A DNA stretch of 64,000 bases from a bacterium (GTDB taxonomy: Bacteria > Electryoneota > RPQS01): contig JABWCQ010000014.1 of assembly GCA_013360195.1 (NCBI GenBank), positions 1-64,000 of the forward strand. The letters run 5' to 3'. Below, one piece after another: positions 1-8,137 of this stretch (position 1 is its first letter; each line of letters begins with the position of its first letter). A model generated the notes under the pieces. The model did no database searches. It had not been told where the DNA came from and saw nothing but the letters and a program-made list of their open reading frames with translations. A program made the position numbers and the translations under genes.

Positions 1-56
1 GCCATCAAAACAGCAAGCAGCATCACAACCATTGGTAATCTATTCATGTTCATCAT
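1..56 (-). CDS. N-terminus of an exported protein (partial, runs off the window)
   Basis: Only the first 18 or so codons are inside the window. They read as two adjacent ATG codons followed by a hydrophobic stretch (NRLPMVVMLLAVLMA), which looks like a signal peptide. The start lies 10 bases after the stop of the TonB-like gene, on the same strand, so this is probably the fourth gene of the exb operon. The function cannot be judged from this fragment. Confidence 0.5.
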   Translation of the reverse strand, partial: MMNMNRLPMVVMLLAVLM

Positions 57-66
57 TCCAATCTAG

Positions 67-1161
67 TCATCTGTTCAGCGCAATTCCCTTACTCTGCATC
101 CAGCCTTGAAACACGGAATAAAATTCTCCCGTTGAGTGTGCGGTCGGCTTTTCGCGGCGGGCGGTAATGGAATTCACCTCCTGCCCGACCCGCGCGACGC
201 TGCCCAAGCCCAGAAATTGAGAGCGCCGTTTGAAATCCGAGTCCGCAAGCAATATCCCCTGATCTCCTCGTGACAAAAAGATCTTGAGCTGTCCGTCGTC
301 CTGCGAATACTGTATAAAAATATCCCAGCCCGCATACGACGTCACGCCTTTCAAATCCCCGTCACCGCTCTCCATATAGGCCATCAGCACCGGCGAAAAA
401 TTCGCCGGATTCGCCTTCAGCCAGCCGATGAGTCCGCCGATTTCGCTCTCACCCACAAGGTCGTTGCCGATGGCGATGGATTCCGCGTTGCCCGGCCCGG
501 CCTGCTTTCCGACGGAAGACTGAAAATCCTGCTCTCCGCGCGCAATGCCCGGCGTCTTGGAAGTCGCAAGCTCTTCACCGCGGCTAAGCCCGACCGTCGG
601 TTGCTGCGCGTTCGGCAAACTCAAGTCCGGCCCCGTGTAACCCGGTGTTATGGCCGGCTCAAGATTCGGCGCGCCTGCTCCCTTGTAAACTCGTCCCGCC
701 TGCGAAGTCGGAGCAGGAATCGCCGCCGGAGGCCGCGATTCGCCTGCGTCCGCCCGCTGTGTCAAAATATCCGGCAGCGGAGACGCGTTCGGCAGCAGCT
801 TTGTCTGTGGCCGCTCTTCCGGCGGCGTGTCGAACAGCTCATGCACCAAGCCGAACTCTGGCTTCTCCAATGATGGCTCCTCAACCACAAGCTGAGACGG
901 TTTCGACGTCACCTGCGTCGGCGCAATCACCGGAGAGGGCGTCGCTCTCGGCGCAATCCGCGCCTGTTCAACGGGCACCGGCAGCGGCCTCGGCTTGGGC
1001 GGCTCGCGCATGATCAAAATCTCTTCGAGATTGATATACATCAGCCAGTCGTATTTCTCGCTCAGCCGTTCAAGCGGAAAAAACGGCATGTTGAGCAAAA
1101 TCACGCTCGTCAGCACGAACGCCATGCCGCGAATACCCATGAGAATCTGGCGCTCGCTCAC
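67..1161 (-). CDS. TonB-like energy-transducer protein with proline-rich periplasmic linker
   Basis: The 364-residue protein has one N-terminal membrane segment (about residues 8-28, MGIRGMAFVLTSVILLNMPFF) and then a long Pro/Ala-rich periplasmic region (residues 50-190), the layout of TonB or TolA. The C-terminal 100 residues do not show a TonB domain that I recognise, so the partner is unknown. I chose the GTG start at 1161 because it overlaps the exbD stop as GTGA and has GGAGG 10 bases upstream; an ATG at 1140 is the alternative. Position directly after exbB and exbD supports a role in passing proton-motive force to the outer membrane. The call rests on topology and context, not on a conserved C-terminal motif. 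Confidence 0.65.
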   Translation of the reverse strand: MSERQILMGIRGMAFVLTSVILLNMPFFPLERLSEKYDWLMYINLEEILIMREPPKPRPLPVPVEQARIAPRATPSPVIAPTQVTSKPSQLVVEEPSLEKPEFGLVHELFDTPPEERPQTKLLPNASPLPDILTQRADAGESRPPAAIPAPTSQAGRVYKGAGAPNLEPAITPGYTGPDLSLPNAQQPTVGLSRGEELATSKTPGIARGEQDFQSSVGKQAGPGNAESIAIGNDLVGESEIGGLIGWLKANPANFSPVLMAYMESGDGDLKGVTSYAGWDIFIQYSQDDGQLKIFLSRGDQGILLADSDFKRRSQFLGLGSVARVGQEVNSITARREKPTAHSTGEFYSVFQGWMQSKGIALNR

Positions 1162-1601
1162 GGCTTCAAGTCCTCCGCCAAGTCCGCAGGCTCCAGCGCA
1201 ATGGAAAGCGGCAAGCCGTGCTTTCCGCATGCCTGCATCACCTGCACAGGTCTATCCCACACCGCGCCGCTGTCCGCTCTTAAAATAACCTTTCCGTCCG
1301 GCTGTACGGCCTTATAGCGCTCGATAAATGCGTCAGCCAACTGGAACAGAGTGGAGTCCGCATCGAGCGAGTCCGCCAGCATCTCACCTGACACCTCGAC
1401 CTTGCCCGACTTCCGCACATGGATAATCAACTCCTTGTCCACCTGCAAATAGGGAGTCCCCTCGTCGAAATTGTTCGGCAGCTTGAGCGGCACCACGTCT
1501 TCCGGCGCAATCACCGTCGAGACAATCAGAAACAAGATGATGATGAAGGCAATATCAATCAGCGACGTCGTCGCTTCGGCAAACGGATCACTTTTGCGCA
1601 T
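1158..1601 (-). CDS. exbD: ExbD/TolR-family biopolymer transport protein
   Basis: This 147-residue protein has the ExbD/TolR plan: a short cytoplasmic N-terminus, a single membrane helix (about residues 14-32) containing the conserved Asp that carries protons (LIDIAFIIILFLIVSTV), and a periplasmic domain. ExbD works with ExbB as the stator-like motor that energises TonB-type proteins. It starts one base after the exbB stop and ends overlapping the TonB-like start, so the three genes are translationally coupled. Assignment to Exb rather than Tol is inferred, because no tolA, tolB or pal gene is visible. Confidence 0.88.
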   Translation of the reverse strand: MRKSDPFAEATTSLIDIAFIIILFLIVSTVIAPEDVVPLKLPNNFDEGTPYLQVDKELIIHVRKSGKVEVSGEMLADSLDADSTLFQLADAFIERYKAVQPDGKVILRADSGAVWDRPVQVMQACGKHGLPLSIALEPADLAEDLKP

Positions 1602-1602
1602 G

Positions 1603-2220
1603 TCACTTCGCCCCCGCCAGTTCTTCGCGCATGGTCGCCAGAATGCTGTTCAGCATATGCCGTCCGATGACTCCAATCAGCGCGACAATTAGTCCGCACA
1701 CCGTCGTCACCATGGCCACATACATACCGCTCGCGATGGACTGCATCGTCACATGCTCCACCATCGTCTGTTCGCTGAACACCTGCACGAGTCCCACCAC
1801 CGTGCCCAGCAATCCGGACATCGGCGCCGCCGCAATCATCAAGTCCAGAAAGATATACTTGTTCTGCAAACTCTCGATTTCAAAGTTGATGGCCGCCTGC
1901 AGCGTCACTTCATCCGCCATCGCGTGCACCTTTTTGCCAAGCTCCGCCTGGAACCCGGCACGCTTGAACTTCATGTAATAGAAAATCGTAATCCCGACGC
2001 CGATAAACAGCAGCAGGCCCTGCAGGAAATAAATCATGCTGTCAAATGCCCGATAGAGCACAACGATTGCCCCTATCTTCTCACTCATCGTCACTTCCCG
2101 CTCCGCTCCCGTTTGCGCGCTGGCCAAAACCGTGTAAAGCAGGGTCATGGCGAGAGCTGCAAACAATACATAAGCAAATACGGTCTTGTTCATACGTTGC
2201 CGTGTTTTCATCCGTGTCAT
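1603..2220 (-). CDS. exbB: ExbB/TolQ/MotA-family proton channel protein
   Basis: The 205-residue protein has an N-terminal hydrophobic segment, which may be a cleaved signal as in many ExbB proteins, and then three more membrane segments. The conserved ExbB/TolQ core is visible around residues 125-190 (AAAPMSGLLGTVVGLVQ, then IASGMYVAMVTTVCGL). It forms the proton channel with ExbD in the inner membrane. It is the first gene of the operon, reading away from the consensus promoter at 2273-2301. The start may be the ATG at 2220 or an internal ATG at codon 10 (MNKTVF). Confidence 0.88.
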   Translation of the reverse strand: MTRMKTRQRMNKTVFAYVLFAALAMTLLYTVLASAQTGAEREVTMSEKIGAIVVLYRAFDSMIYFLQGLLLFIGVGITIFYYMKFKRAGFQAELGKKVHAMADEVTLQAAINFEIESLQNKYIFLDLMIAAAPMSGLLGTVVGLVQVFSEQTMVEHVTMQSIASGMYVAMVTTVCGLIVALIGVIGRHMLNSILATMREELAGAK

Positions 2221-2272
2221 CCTGATGGTTAATGTGGGTCAGGCTTTAGGGTAAACCTTTGATATAACAAGT

Positions 2273-2301
2273 AATATAGCATCGTTTCAAGGAAGTGTCA
2301 A
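2273..2301 (-). promoter_or_regulatory. Consensus sigma-70 promoter for the exbB-exbD-tonB-like operon
   Basis: Read on the minus strand, TTGACA (2296-2301) and TATATT (2273-2278) are separated by exactly 17 bases. The predicted transcript would start about 45 bases upstream of the exbB ATG. Confidence 0.7.
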
Positions 2302-2492
2302 CACTCTTCACGACTCAAGCGAAAGCTCTTTGCACCCGCCATGCCCGGGCAAAATGCCGTTTCACTCTCGCAACCTCTTGTTCTATAGAACTCTCCAAAC
2401 TGAGTAGCATCGAACTCCTTGACATTCCCCATCGGAATCCTTAACTTATTAACTTCAAAAGACAAAGCTTCAAAATCCACCGAATCGAAACC

Positions 2493-3080
2493 ATGATTTC
2501 CCGCAGATTGATTTCTGGCCTGCTGCTGTCGCTGATCGCAGCCCTTTGGATTGCCGGATGCCAGAGCCCCGAGGCGCAAGCCCAAAAGCTGTTTGCAGAG
2601 CGCAAGTATCAGGAGGTGATTAATAAATACCCTGACTCGCAGGTCGCGCGCCGCGCACGAGCCATGATGGCCGAAGATCTCCTTGAAGCCGGCAAGTATC
2701 AGGAAGTCATTGAAAAGTACCCCGATACCCGCGCTGCCCTGCTTGCGCATGAAGAGAAGGCCCGCTCCCTCTTTAACGAGAAGAAGTTCGATGAACTGAT
2801 TGCCCAGTTCCCCAACTCGCCGCTCGCCAACGACGCCAAGAACATTCTCGCCGAAAACCTCTACAATCAGGGACGGTTTGACGAATTGGTCGCTCAATAC
2901 CCCAAAACTCCCAAGGGCAAAGAGGTTCTCGAAGCACGTGCCAAGGCTGAATTTGATGCCGCCAAGAAGATGAAAGGCGACAAGCAGATTCAGGCCCTCG
3001 AAGCCATCATGAGGCAGTATGTGGAAACTGCCGCCTATAAGGAAGCCGCTAATCTGCTCCGCGAAGTCCGCAAGAAATAA
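2493..3080 (+). CDS. Lipoprotein with TPR-like helical repeats
   Basis: This 195-residue protein starts with a signal peptide ending in a lipobox (LWIAGC, Cys22), so it should be a membrane-anchored lipoprotein. The rest consists of about four imperfect 30-35-residue helical repeats of the type AQKLFAERKYQEVINKYPDS, which resemble tetratricopeptide or BamD/YbgF-type outer-membrane lipoprotein repeats. The next gene is a paralogue with the same repeat, only 7 bases away, so the two are a tandem pair in one operon. A scaffold role in the envelope is inferred from the fold only. Confidence 0.8.
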   Translation: MISRRLISGLLLSLIAALWIAGCQSPEAQAQKLFAERKYQEVINKYPDSQVARRARAMMAEDLLEAGKYQEVIEKYPDTRAALLAHEEKARSLFNEKKFDELIAQFPNSPLANDAKNILAENLYNQGRFDELVAQYPKTPKGKEVLEARAKAEFDAAKKMKGDKQIQALEAIMRQYVETAAYKEAANLLREVRKK

Positions 3081-3087
3081 TCACACT

Positions 3088-3690
3088 ATGCATCGCGCCT
3101 CATATTTGATTTCGCTCCTGTCGCTGCTCTTACTGCTGGGCTGTGCGACACCCGCTGAACGCGCCGAGAAACTCTTCAAGGATGGCCAGTACGAAGAGGT
3201 CATTTCCCGCTACCCGCAGGAACCCGCCGCGGTGAAAGCCAAGGAAGCTCTCGCTACGAAATACCTGAAGGAAGGCGCCTATGAGAAGGTCATGACCGAG
3301 TTCGCGGATACTCCGATGGCCTTTGAAGCCCGCGTTCGCTTTGCCGAAAAACTCCTAAGCGAAGGCAAGTTCGAAGAGGTCATTGACAAATATGACGACA
3401 CTCCCGCCGCTATCAAGGCACGCGAGTTGGCCGCGCAGGCCTTGTACGATGCCGGTCGCGTGTCGGAAGCCGCGCGCGACTATCCGCAAACTCCCGCAGG
3501 TTCCATGGCTCGCGAAGAACTCGCCCGTGCCGAGTTCGACCGCATCATGACGTTCAAAAGCCCGCAGGAGCGCCGCAAGGCTCTCGAAGATTTTGTCACC
3601 AATTCGCTCTATGCCGGAACAGGACCGCACACTTCCGCACAATACGAATTGGCCAAAATGGACGGCTTGAAACTGCCCGGAAACTTCTAA
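3088..3690 (+). CDS. Second TPR-like repeat lipoprotein, paralogue of the preceding gene
   Basis: The 200-residue product has a signal peptide with a lipobox (LLLLLGC) and the same helical repeat as its neighbour (AEKLFKDGQYEEVISRYPQE). The ATG at 3088 is used because it directly precedes the signal peptide; the frame is open further upstream but overlaps the previous gene. A strong intrinsic terminator follows at 3709. The pair probably arose by tandem duplication. A role in envelope assembly is inferred from similarity of plan to BamD/CpoB-like lipoproteins. Confidence 0.8.
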   Translation: MHRASYLISLLSLLLLLGCATPAERAEKLFKDGQYEEVISRYPQEPAAVKAKEALATKYLKEGAYEKVMTEFADTPMAFEARVRFAEKLLSEGKFEEVIDKYDDTPAAIKARELAAQALYDAGRVSEAARDYPQTPAGSMAREELARAEFDRIMTFKSPQERRKALEDFVTNSLYAGTGPHTSAQYELAKMDGLKLPGNF

Positions 3691-3708
3691 GCGCAAGACA
3701 AAAACTGA

Positions 3709-3740
3709 AAAAGGCGGCCTGATTAGGTCGCCTTTTGTTT
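3709..3740 (+). terminator. Intrinsic terminator after the repeat-lipoprotein pair
   Basis: An 11-bp stem (AAAAGGCGGCC with GGTCGCCTTTT, one G-T pair) closes a 6-base loop and runs into a T-rich stretch. It ends about 8 bases before the next ATG at 3748, so the racemase-like gene needs its own promoter or readthrough. Confidence 0.75.
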
Positions 3741-3747
3741 ATTCACA

Positions 3748-4857
3748 ATGCCCTACGCCCGCATCAACCTTGCCGCTCTCAAGCACAACTTCAAGGCGCT
3801 CGCTGCTCGCGTTGCACCCAAGGGCGTGCTCGCTGTGGTCAAGTGGGATGCTTACGGACACGGATTGACCGAGTGCGCGCAAGTGCTCGATGAAGCCGGT
3901 GCATGGGGCTTTGGAGTCAGTTCCTCTGCCGATGGCATCGAACTGCGTTCTCTTGGCATCACCAAACCCGTACTGGTGATGACCGATTGGGTCGGTAAGC
4001 CCGCCCGGCATTTCACCGATTTTGACTTGTCCTTCGCCGCGACGTCGTGGTACAAAGTCGAGTATCTCGAATCACTGTCGCAAAAGCGCGGCAAGGCTAT
4101 TTCCACACACTTGAAATTCGACACCGGCTTGGGTCGCGTCGGGATTCACCATTCGCTCTATCGCAAGACTCTCAGCGCCGTCAAAAGCATGCGCCATCTC
4201 AAGCTCGACGCCATCTACTCGCATCTTGCCTACGGCGGCCCTCACGATCGCGAACGCGGCCTCGAACAGATTCGCGTCTTCAACAGTATTCTTAAACATG
4301 CAAAGACCGTCGGCCTCGCACCGTCGGTCACACATCTTGCCAATTCCGCCGCAGCTCTTGCACTCCCCGAAGTCCCCGGCGACTTGGTCAGAACCGGAAT
4401 TGCTCTGTACGGTCAGCCTCCCTCCCCCGCTGTCGCCGATATGCTCCCGCTTAAGCCAGTAATGACCTTGTGCGGCACCATTCGCTCCGTCCGCAAAGTA
4501 AAACGCGGCCACGGTTTTCCCGCGCCGCATTTCTGGAAAGCCCCCTATGACGGCTGGGGCATTGAGACGGATGTGGGCTTCTCCACCGGCTACCCGCGCA
4601 CGATGGTGAATTCCGCCGCCGTGCTCTACCGCGGTAAACGCATTCCGCTGGTCGGAATCATGAGCAAAGACAAATCATTTGCCTTCATGACGGGTGATAA
4701 ACCAGAAGCGGGCGAGGAGATTGTTTTCTGGGGTGAGCAGGGAGAGGAACGAATCTTCCTGTATGAACTCTCCCCGCTGATTGACGCGCTGCCCTACGAA
4801 TTGACGACGTGGCTTAACGAGAACGTTGAACGCGAATACGTCCGCATTCCCGCTTAA
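3748..4857 (+). CDS. Alanine racemase-family PLP enzyme with altered catalytic domain
   Basis: The 369-residue length and N-terminal barrel match alanine racemase (L-Ala to D-Ala, for peptidoglycan). Visible motifs are the PLP lysine motif AVVKWDAYGHG (Lys32), FDTGLGRVG, HLANSAAAL, the pyridine-binding Arg in VRTGIALYG (Arg215) and the C-terminal LPYEL. However, the segment that should read GYADGY, carrying the second catalytic base Tyr265 of the Geobacillus enzyme, reads VGFSTGY, with Phe278 in its place. The usual CMD motif is also changed (GIMSKD). It may be a weak or non-racemising relative. The gene ends back to back with a convergent gene (stops adjacent at 4857/4858). Confidence 0.8.
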   Translation: MPYARINLAALKHNFKALAARVAPKGVLAVVKWDAYGHGLTECAQVLDEAGAWGFGVSSSADGIELRSLGITKPVLVMTDWVGKPARHFTDFDLSFAATSWYKVEYLESLSQKRGKAISTHLKFDTGLGRVGIHHSLYRKTLSAVKSMRHLKLDAIYSHLAYGGPHDRERGLEQIRVFNSILKHAKTVGLAPSVTHLANSAAALALPEVPGDLVRTGIALYGQPPSPAVADMLPLKPVMTLCGTIRSVRKVKRGHGFPAPHFWKAPYDGWGIETDVGFSTGYPRTMVNSAAVLYRGKRIPLVGIMSKDKSFAFMTGDKPEAGEEIVFWGEQGEERIFLYELSPLIDALPYELTTWLNENVEREYVRIPA

Positions 4858-5268
4858 TCACCTCTTCGTTACAATCCACAGCAGCCCCGCCGCATGCGCG
4901 CTCCACAACACAGTACGAATCCAATTCGTATGGACAAGCATGCGAACCGCCTGTTCATTGTATCCGTTCGCCAGCAGATTGTGCTGCGGCACGGACAACG
5001 TGAACGTCGCAATCCACACCAGCACGACAGTCGCGAATAGCAGCCGCATCAAACCGCCGTCCCATTCTCCGGGTCTGAGTGCAAACCACGCCGCGCATCC
5101 CATCTGCACAACCATCGGCAGTACAACCACCCATCCGGTTTTCGCCGCATGCAGCCGGTAATACTCGCCGCTCATGTCCTTCACCGCGTCAAACAGCGGA
5201 TAGTGGACAATCTGTACAAACCAAATGAGCCCCGTCAAGACGAGCGACGAAGCCAAATACAGAGCCAT
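4858..5268 (-). CDS. Small four-helix integral membrane protein, function unknown
   Basis: The product (136 residues from ATG 5268, or 137 from an overlapping GTG at 5271) has four hydrophobic segments and no recognised catalytic motif. The ATG overlaps the stop of the upstream permease gene as TGATG, so translation is coupled and the two probably work together. Conserved-looking features include a His and Tyr in the first loop (IVHYPLFDAV). It resembles small membrane proteins of the DUF1772 type in plan, but I would not assign a function. Confidence 0.7.
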   Translation of the reverse strand: MALYLASSLVLTGLIWFVQIVHYPLFDAVKDMSGEYYRLHAAKTGWVVVLPMVVQMGCAAWFALRPGEWDGGLMRLLFATVVLVWIATFTLSVPQHNLLANGYNEQAVRMLVHTNWIRTVLWSAHAAGLLWIVTKR

Positions 5269-6524
5269 CACGGCTGTTTGACCTTGTACCCCGCGCCTTC
5301 AACCGCGGCGGCCAACGCCTCGCGATCCATGTTGTCTCCCTTCACAACCGCCGTTCCCTTGTCCAACGACACCTCGCATGCAGTCACTCCCGCCACCTTT
5401 TCCAGCGAGTCCTTGACATTCTTGACACAATGCGAGCAGTTCATGCCTTCGATATCCAATTGCAATTCGTTCGCCATAGCTTGTGGTGCGGCTCCAAACC
5501 GCCGTTTAAGTTTGAAATAGAAATGTCTCACGAGAAAATAACCAAGTACCGCTGCAGCCGCGTATTGCCACCACGTCGCGCCATGCTCGTGCAGATGATG
5601 CGGCATGTTGATTGTCAGCGCCGTGTTTGCCAGAAGATAATCGAGACCCAGTCCGAACAGCAGCGCGAATCCCGCGATCGCCGTCAGGTACACAGCCAGC
5701 ACTTTTGAACCGAGGGCGCGCGCAATCACAATCATCGTCGCGGCATTTGTTGCGGGTCCGGTCATCAAAAAGACGAACGCCGCACCTGCTGAAATTCCCT
5801 TCGTCATCAGCACCGCCGCAATCGGTACGCTTGCCGTCGAACACACGTAAAGCGGCAAACCGAACAGCATCATCACCAGCATTGCCCCGATACCGCTGCC
5901 CAAATTCCCCGCAAAAAAATCATCCGGTATCACTGCCGAAATCACCCCCGCCACAAGAATGCCAATCACCAGCCAAAACGCGATGTCACCGAGAAGTTCC
6001 TTGAACGCAAAGTGATAGGCGTCGCTGAGCTTTTGACGTGCTGATTTCTTCGCGTCGGCTTCGGCCAGCGCGTCCTCCGAGTGCATATGATGCTTCATCC
6101 ACTCGTCTTCTCGCGCACCCGGTTTAACCAAAATCACCGCCAGTCCACCCAGCACTCCGCTGATAAATGCCGCAATCGGACGGAAGATAGCCAGCGCCCA
6201 GCCGAAGAACCCGTAGGTAACAAGAATGGAGTCCACGCCCGTCTGTGGTGTGGAAATCAGGAACGATACCGTCGCCGCTCGCGAAGCGCCGCGTTTGCGC
6301 AAACCCACACCCGTCGGTATCACTCCGCACGAACAAAGCGGCATCGGCACTCCAAGCACCGCCGCTTTGAATGCCGAAATCAGGTTTTCTCCACCCAGAT
6401 GCCTGCCCACTGCTTTGCGCGGCACAAATGCGTGCAGCACCCCCGCAAGAGCAAACCCCAGCATCAGATACGGAGCCATTTCAAGATACAGAGCCCAAGT
6501 CCCTGTGAAGTAGTCAAGAGTCAA
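5268..6524 (-). CDS. SO_0444-type metal efflux permease with C-terminal HMA domain
   Basis: The 418-residue protein has eight or more membrane helices and the PLCSCGVIP motif (about residues 61-69) of the PF03773 permease family, which includes ArsP and SO_0444-type Cu/Zn efflux transporters. A central hydrophilic loop (about 138-165, with His/Asp/Glu) separates two permease halves. The C-terminus (about 350-418) is a heavy-metal-associated domain with GMNCSHC, which binds Cu or Zn through two cysteines. The fusion predicts delivery of a soft metal from the HMA domain to the permease. It is the first gene of a two-gene minus-strand unit, divergent from pyrF. Confidence 0.85.
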   Translation of the reverse strand: MTLDYFTGTWALYLEMAPYLMLGFALAGVLHAFVPRKAVGRHLGGENLISAFKAAVLGVPMPLCSCGVIPTGVGLRKRGASRAATVSFLISTPQTGVDSILVTYGFFGWALAIFRPIAAFISGVLGGLAVILVKPGAREDEWMKHHMHSEDALAEADAKKSARQKLSDAYHFAFKELLGDIAFWLVIGILVAGVISAVIPDDFFAGNLGSGIGAMLVMMLFGLPLYVCSTASVPIAAVLMTKGISAGAAFVFLMTGPATNAATMIVIARALGSKVLAVYLTAIAGFALLFGLGLDYLLANTALTINMPHHLHEHGATWWQYAAAAVLGYFLVRHFYFKLKRRFGAAPQAMANELQLDIEGMNCSHCVKNVKDSLEKVAGVTACEVSLDKGTAVVKGDNMDREALAAAVEGAGYKVKQP

Positions 6525-6638
6525 TTGTAAATGCCTCGATTGGCTTTGTTATTCGAATTTCCGATTTTTAATTTCGGAAAAGATACACTCTCTCCCCCGT
6601 AAATACAACTCAAGCAAACAGCTTGCCTCACGGTGGGT

Positions 6639-6667
6639 TTGCACTTCAGTCCAAAATTCGCTATATT
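6639..6667 (+). promoter_or_regulatory. Probable promoter for the pyrF-pyrE operon
   Basis: TTGCAC (6639-6644) and TATATT (6662-6667) are 17 bases apart. The expected transcription start near 6674 lies downstream of the farthest in-frame ATG (6633), which supports the GTG start of pyrF at 6702. Confidence 0.55.
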
Positions 6668-6701
6668 TCAGGGTTATTCTATAAATTCCAGAGCTCTGTC
6701 T

Positions 6702-7496
6702 GTGTCCGCATTCCTCTCCCGTCTTAAAGCCTCCATAGTCCGTTCTGGTTCCCCGCTCTGTGTCGGACTTGACCCCGACCCTGCCAAAATTCCCGCACAT
6801 TATGGCCGGGGACCAGAGGCCGCCCGACGCTTTCTGGAAGAAATTATCATTGCTCTTTGGCCCAAGGTCGCAGCATTCAAGCCCAATACCGCCTTTTTTG
6901 AAGCCTATGGCTCCGGCGGCTGGTTGGTGCTCGAACGTCTGCGCATTGCCTGTCCGCCCGAAGTAATTTGGCTGGTGGATGCCAAACGCGGCGACATCGA
7001 GCACACCAACGAAGCCTACGCGCGCGCTATTTTTGACGGTCTCGGCGCTGATGCCGTAACCGTTCAGCCTTATCTTGGCATGGCCGCTCTTGAACCCTTC
7101 TGGAGACATGCCGACAAAGGCGTGTTCGTGCTGTGTGCAACATCCAATGCCAGTGCCTCACTCGTACAGGATATAGACCTCGGCCAGCGCAAACTCTATC
7201 AGGAAATCGCGCATCAGGTCAAAGCCGCAAACCTGAACGGCAATATGGGACTTGTTGTCGGAACAACTAAGCCCGAGGCACTTGACAGCATCCTGAACAT
7301 CGCACCTGAGCTTCCTTTGCTCCTGCCCGGCAGCGGCGCGCAGGGCGGCAGCTTTGACGTCATGCAAAAAGTGAAGAACGCAAACGGCGTTGCCTTAATC
7401 AACGTCTCGCGCAGCGTTCTCTACGCTTCATCCGGTGAAGATTGCATTGACGCCGCCAAAAGGGAAGTAGAGAAACTTAACCGGCAAATGAGCTAA
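6702..7496 (+). CDS. pyrF: Orotidine 5'-phosphate decarboxylase, type 2
   Basis: This enzyme makes UMP from OMP in the last step of pyrimidine synthesis. The catalytic motif DAKRGDI (residues 93-99) and the size (264 residues from GTG 6702) fit the longer type 2 PyrF family. VGLDPDP near the N-terminus and the phosphate-binding PGSGAQGG near the C-terminus are also present. I chose GTG at 6702 because the frame upstream overlaps a good promoter; ATG 6633 would add 23 non-conserved residues. It is followed after 2 bases by a zinc-ribbon RDD gene and then by pyrE, so both UMP-synthesis steps share one operon. Confidence 0.9.
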   Translation: MSAFLSRLKASIVRSGSPLCVGLDPDPAKIPAHYGRGPEAARRFLEEIIIALWPKVAAFKPNTAFFEAYGSGGWLVLERLRIACPPEVIWLVDAKRGDIEHTNEAYARAIFDGLGADAVTVQPYLGMAALEPFWRHADKGVFVLCATSNASASLVQDIDLGQRKLYQEIAHQVKAANLNGNMGLVVGTTKPEALDSILNIAPELPLLLPGSGAQGGSFDVMQKVKNANGVALINVSRSVLYASSGEDCIDAAKREVEKLNRQMS

Positions 7497-7498
7497 CC

Positions 7499-8119
7499 AT
7501 GTTCTGCACAAAATGTGGCGCACAACTGACTGATGACGCGAAATTCTGCTCAACCTGCGGAACACCCGTCGCTCCCGTGACCATTCCCCAGACTGTCCAG
7601 CAGGTTCCACCTTTGCCCGCGGCTCCGCTGCAGCAAAGCAAATACCGCTACGCCGGATTCTGGATTCGCTTCCTGGCCTACCTGATTGACCAGCTTGTCA
7701 TTTCAGTCGTTGGTTTCGTCTTCATGCTGATTGGACTCATGATGACATTTGGTGGAATAACATCGCTCGATCAATTTGAAGATCCCGAACCTGCGCTAAT
7801 TGTCGGACTGGTCGGCGGCTGGATTGTTTTCGGCATCGTCTACGGCGTCGCGCAGTGGCTCTATTTCGCCTTCATGGAAAGCTCCGCGTCGCGCGGCACT
7901 CTGGGCAAAATGGCACTCGGACTGCAGGTGATCGGCCCCACCGGCCACACGATCTCATTCGCGCGTGCCACCGGACGCTACTTCGCCAAAATTCTATCAA
8001 GTCTAATCTTGATGGTTGGCTACATCATGGCCGGCTTCACTCCGAAGAGGCAAGCCCTCCACGATCTTCTTGCCGACACCTATGTCGTCAAGCAACGTGA
8101 TTCACTCGATTACGAATAA
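7499..8119 (+). CDS. Zinc-ribbon plus RDD-domain membrane protein
   Basis: The 206-residue protein begins with a zinc ribbon (MFCTKCGAQ, then FCSTCGTP, two CxxC pairs at residues 3-6 and 17-20). A Pro-rich linker leads to an RDD membrane domain with the marker YAGFWIRFLAYLIDQ (about residues 50-64) and a typical C-terminus (KRQALHDLLADTYVV). RDD proteins are inner-membrane proteins, some proposed to be ion exchangers. A close relative lies at 9039-9551. It sits 2 bases after pyrF, so it is cotranscribed. Confidence 0.82.
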   Translation: MFCTKCGAQLTDDAKFCSTCGTPVAPVTIPQTVQQVPPLPAAPLQQSKYRYAGFWIRFLAYLIDQLVISVVGFVFMLIGLMMTFGGITSLDQFEDPEPALIVGLVGGWIVFGIVYGVAQWLYFAFMESSASRGTLGKMALGLQVIGPTGHTISFARATGRYFAKILSSLILMVGYIMAGFTPKRQALHDLLADTYVVKQRDSLDYE

Positions 8120-8137
8120 GTTTAGAAAATCGTCGTT

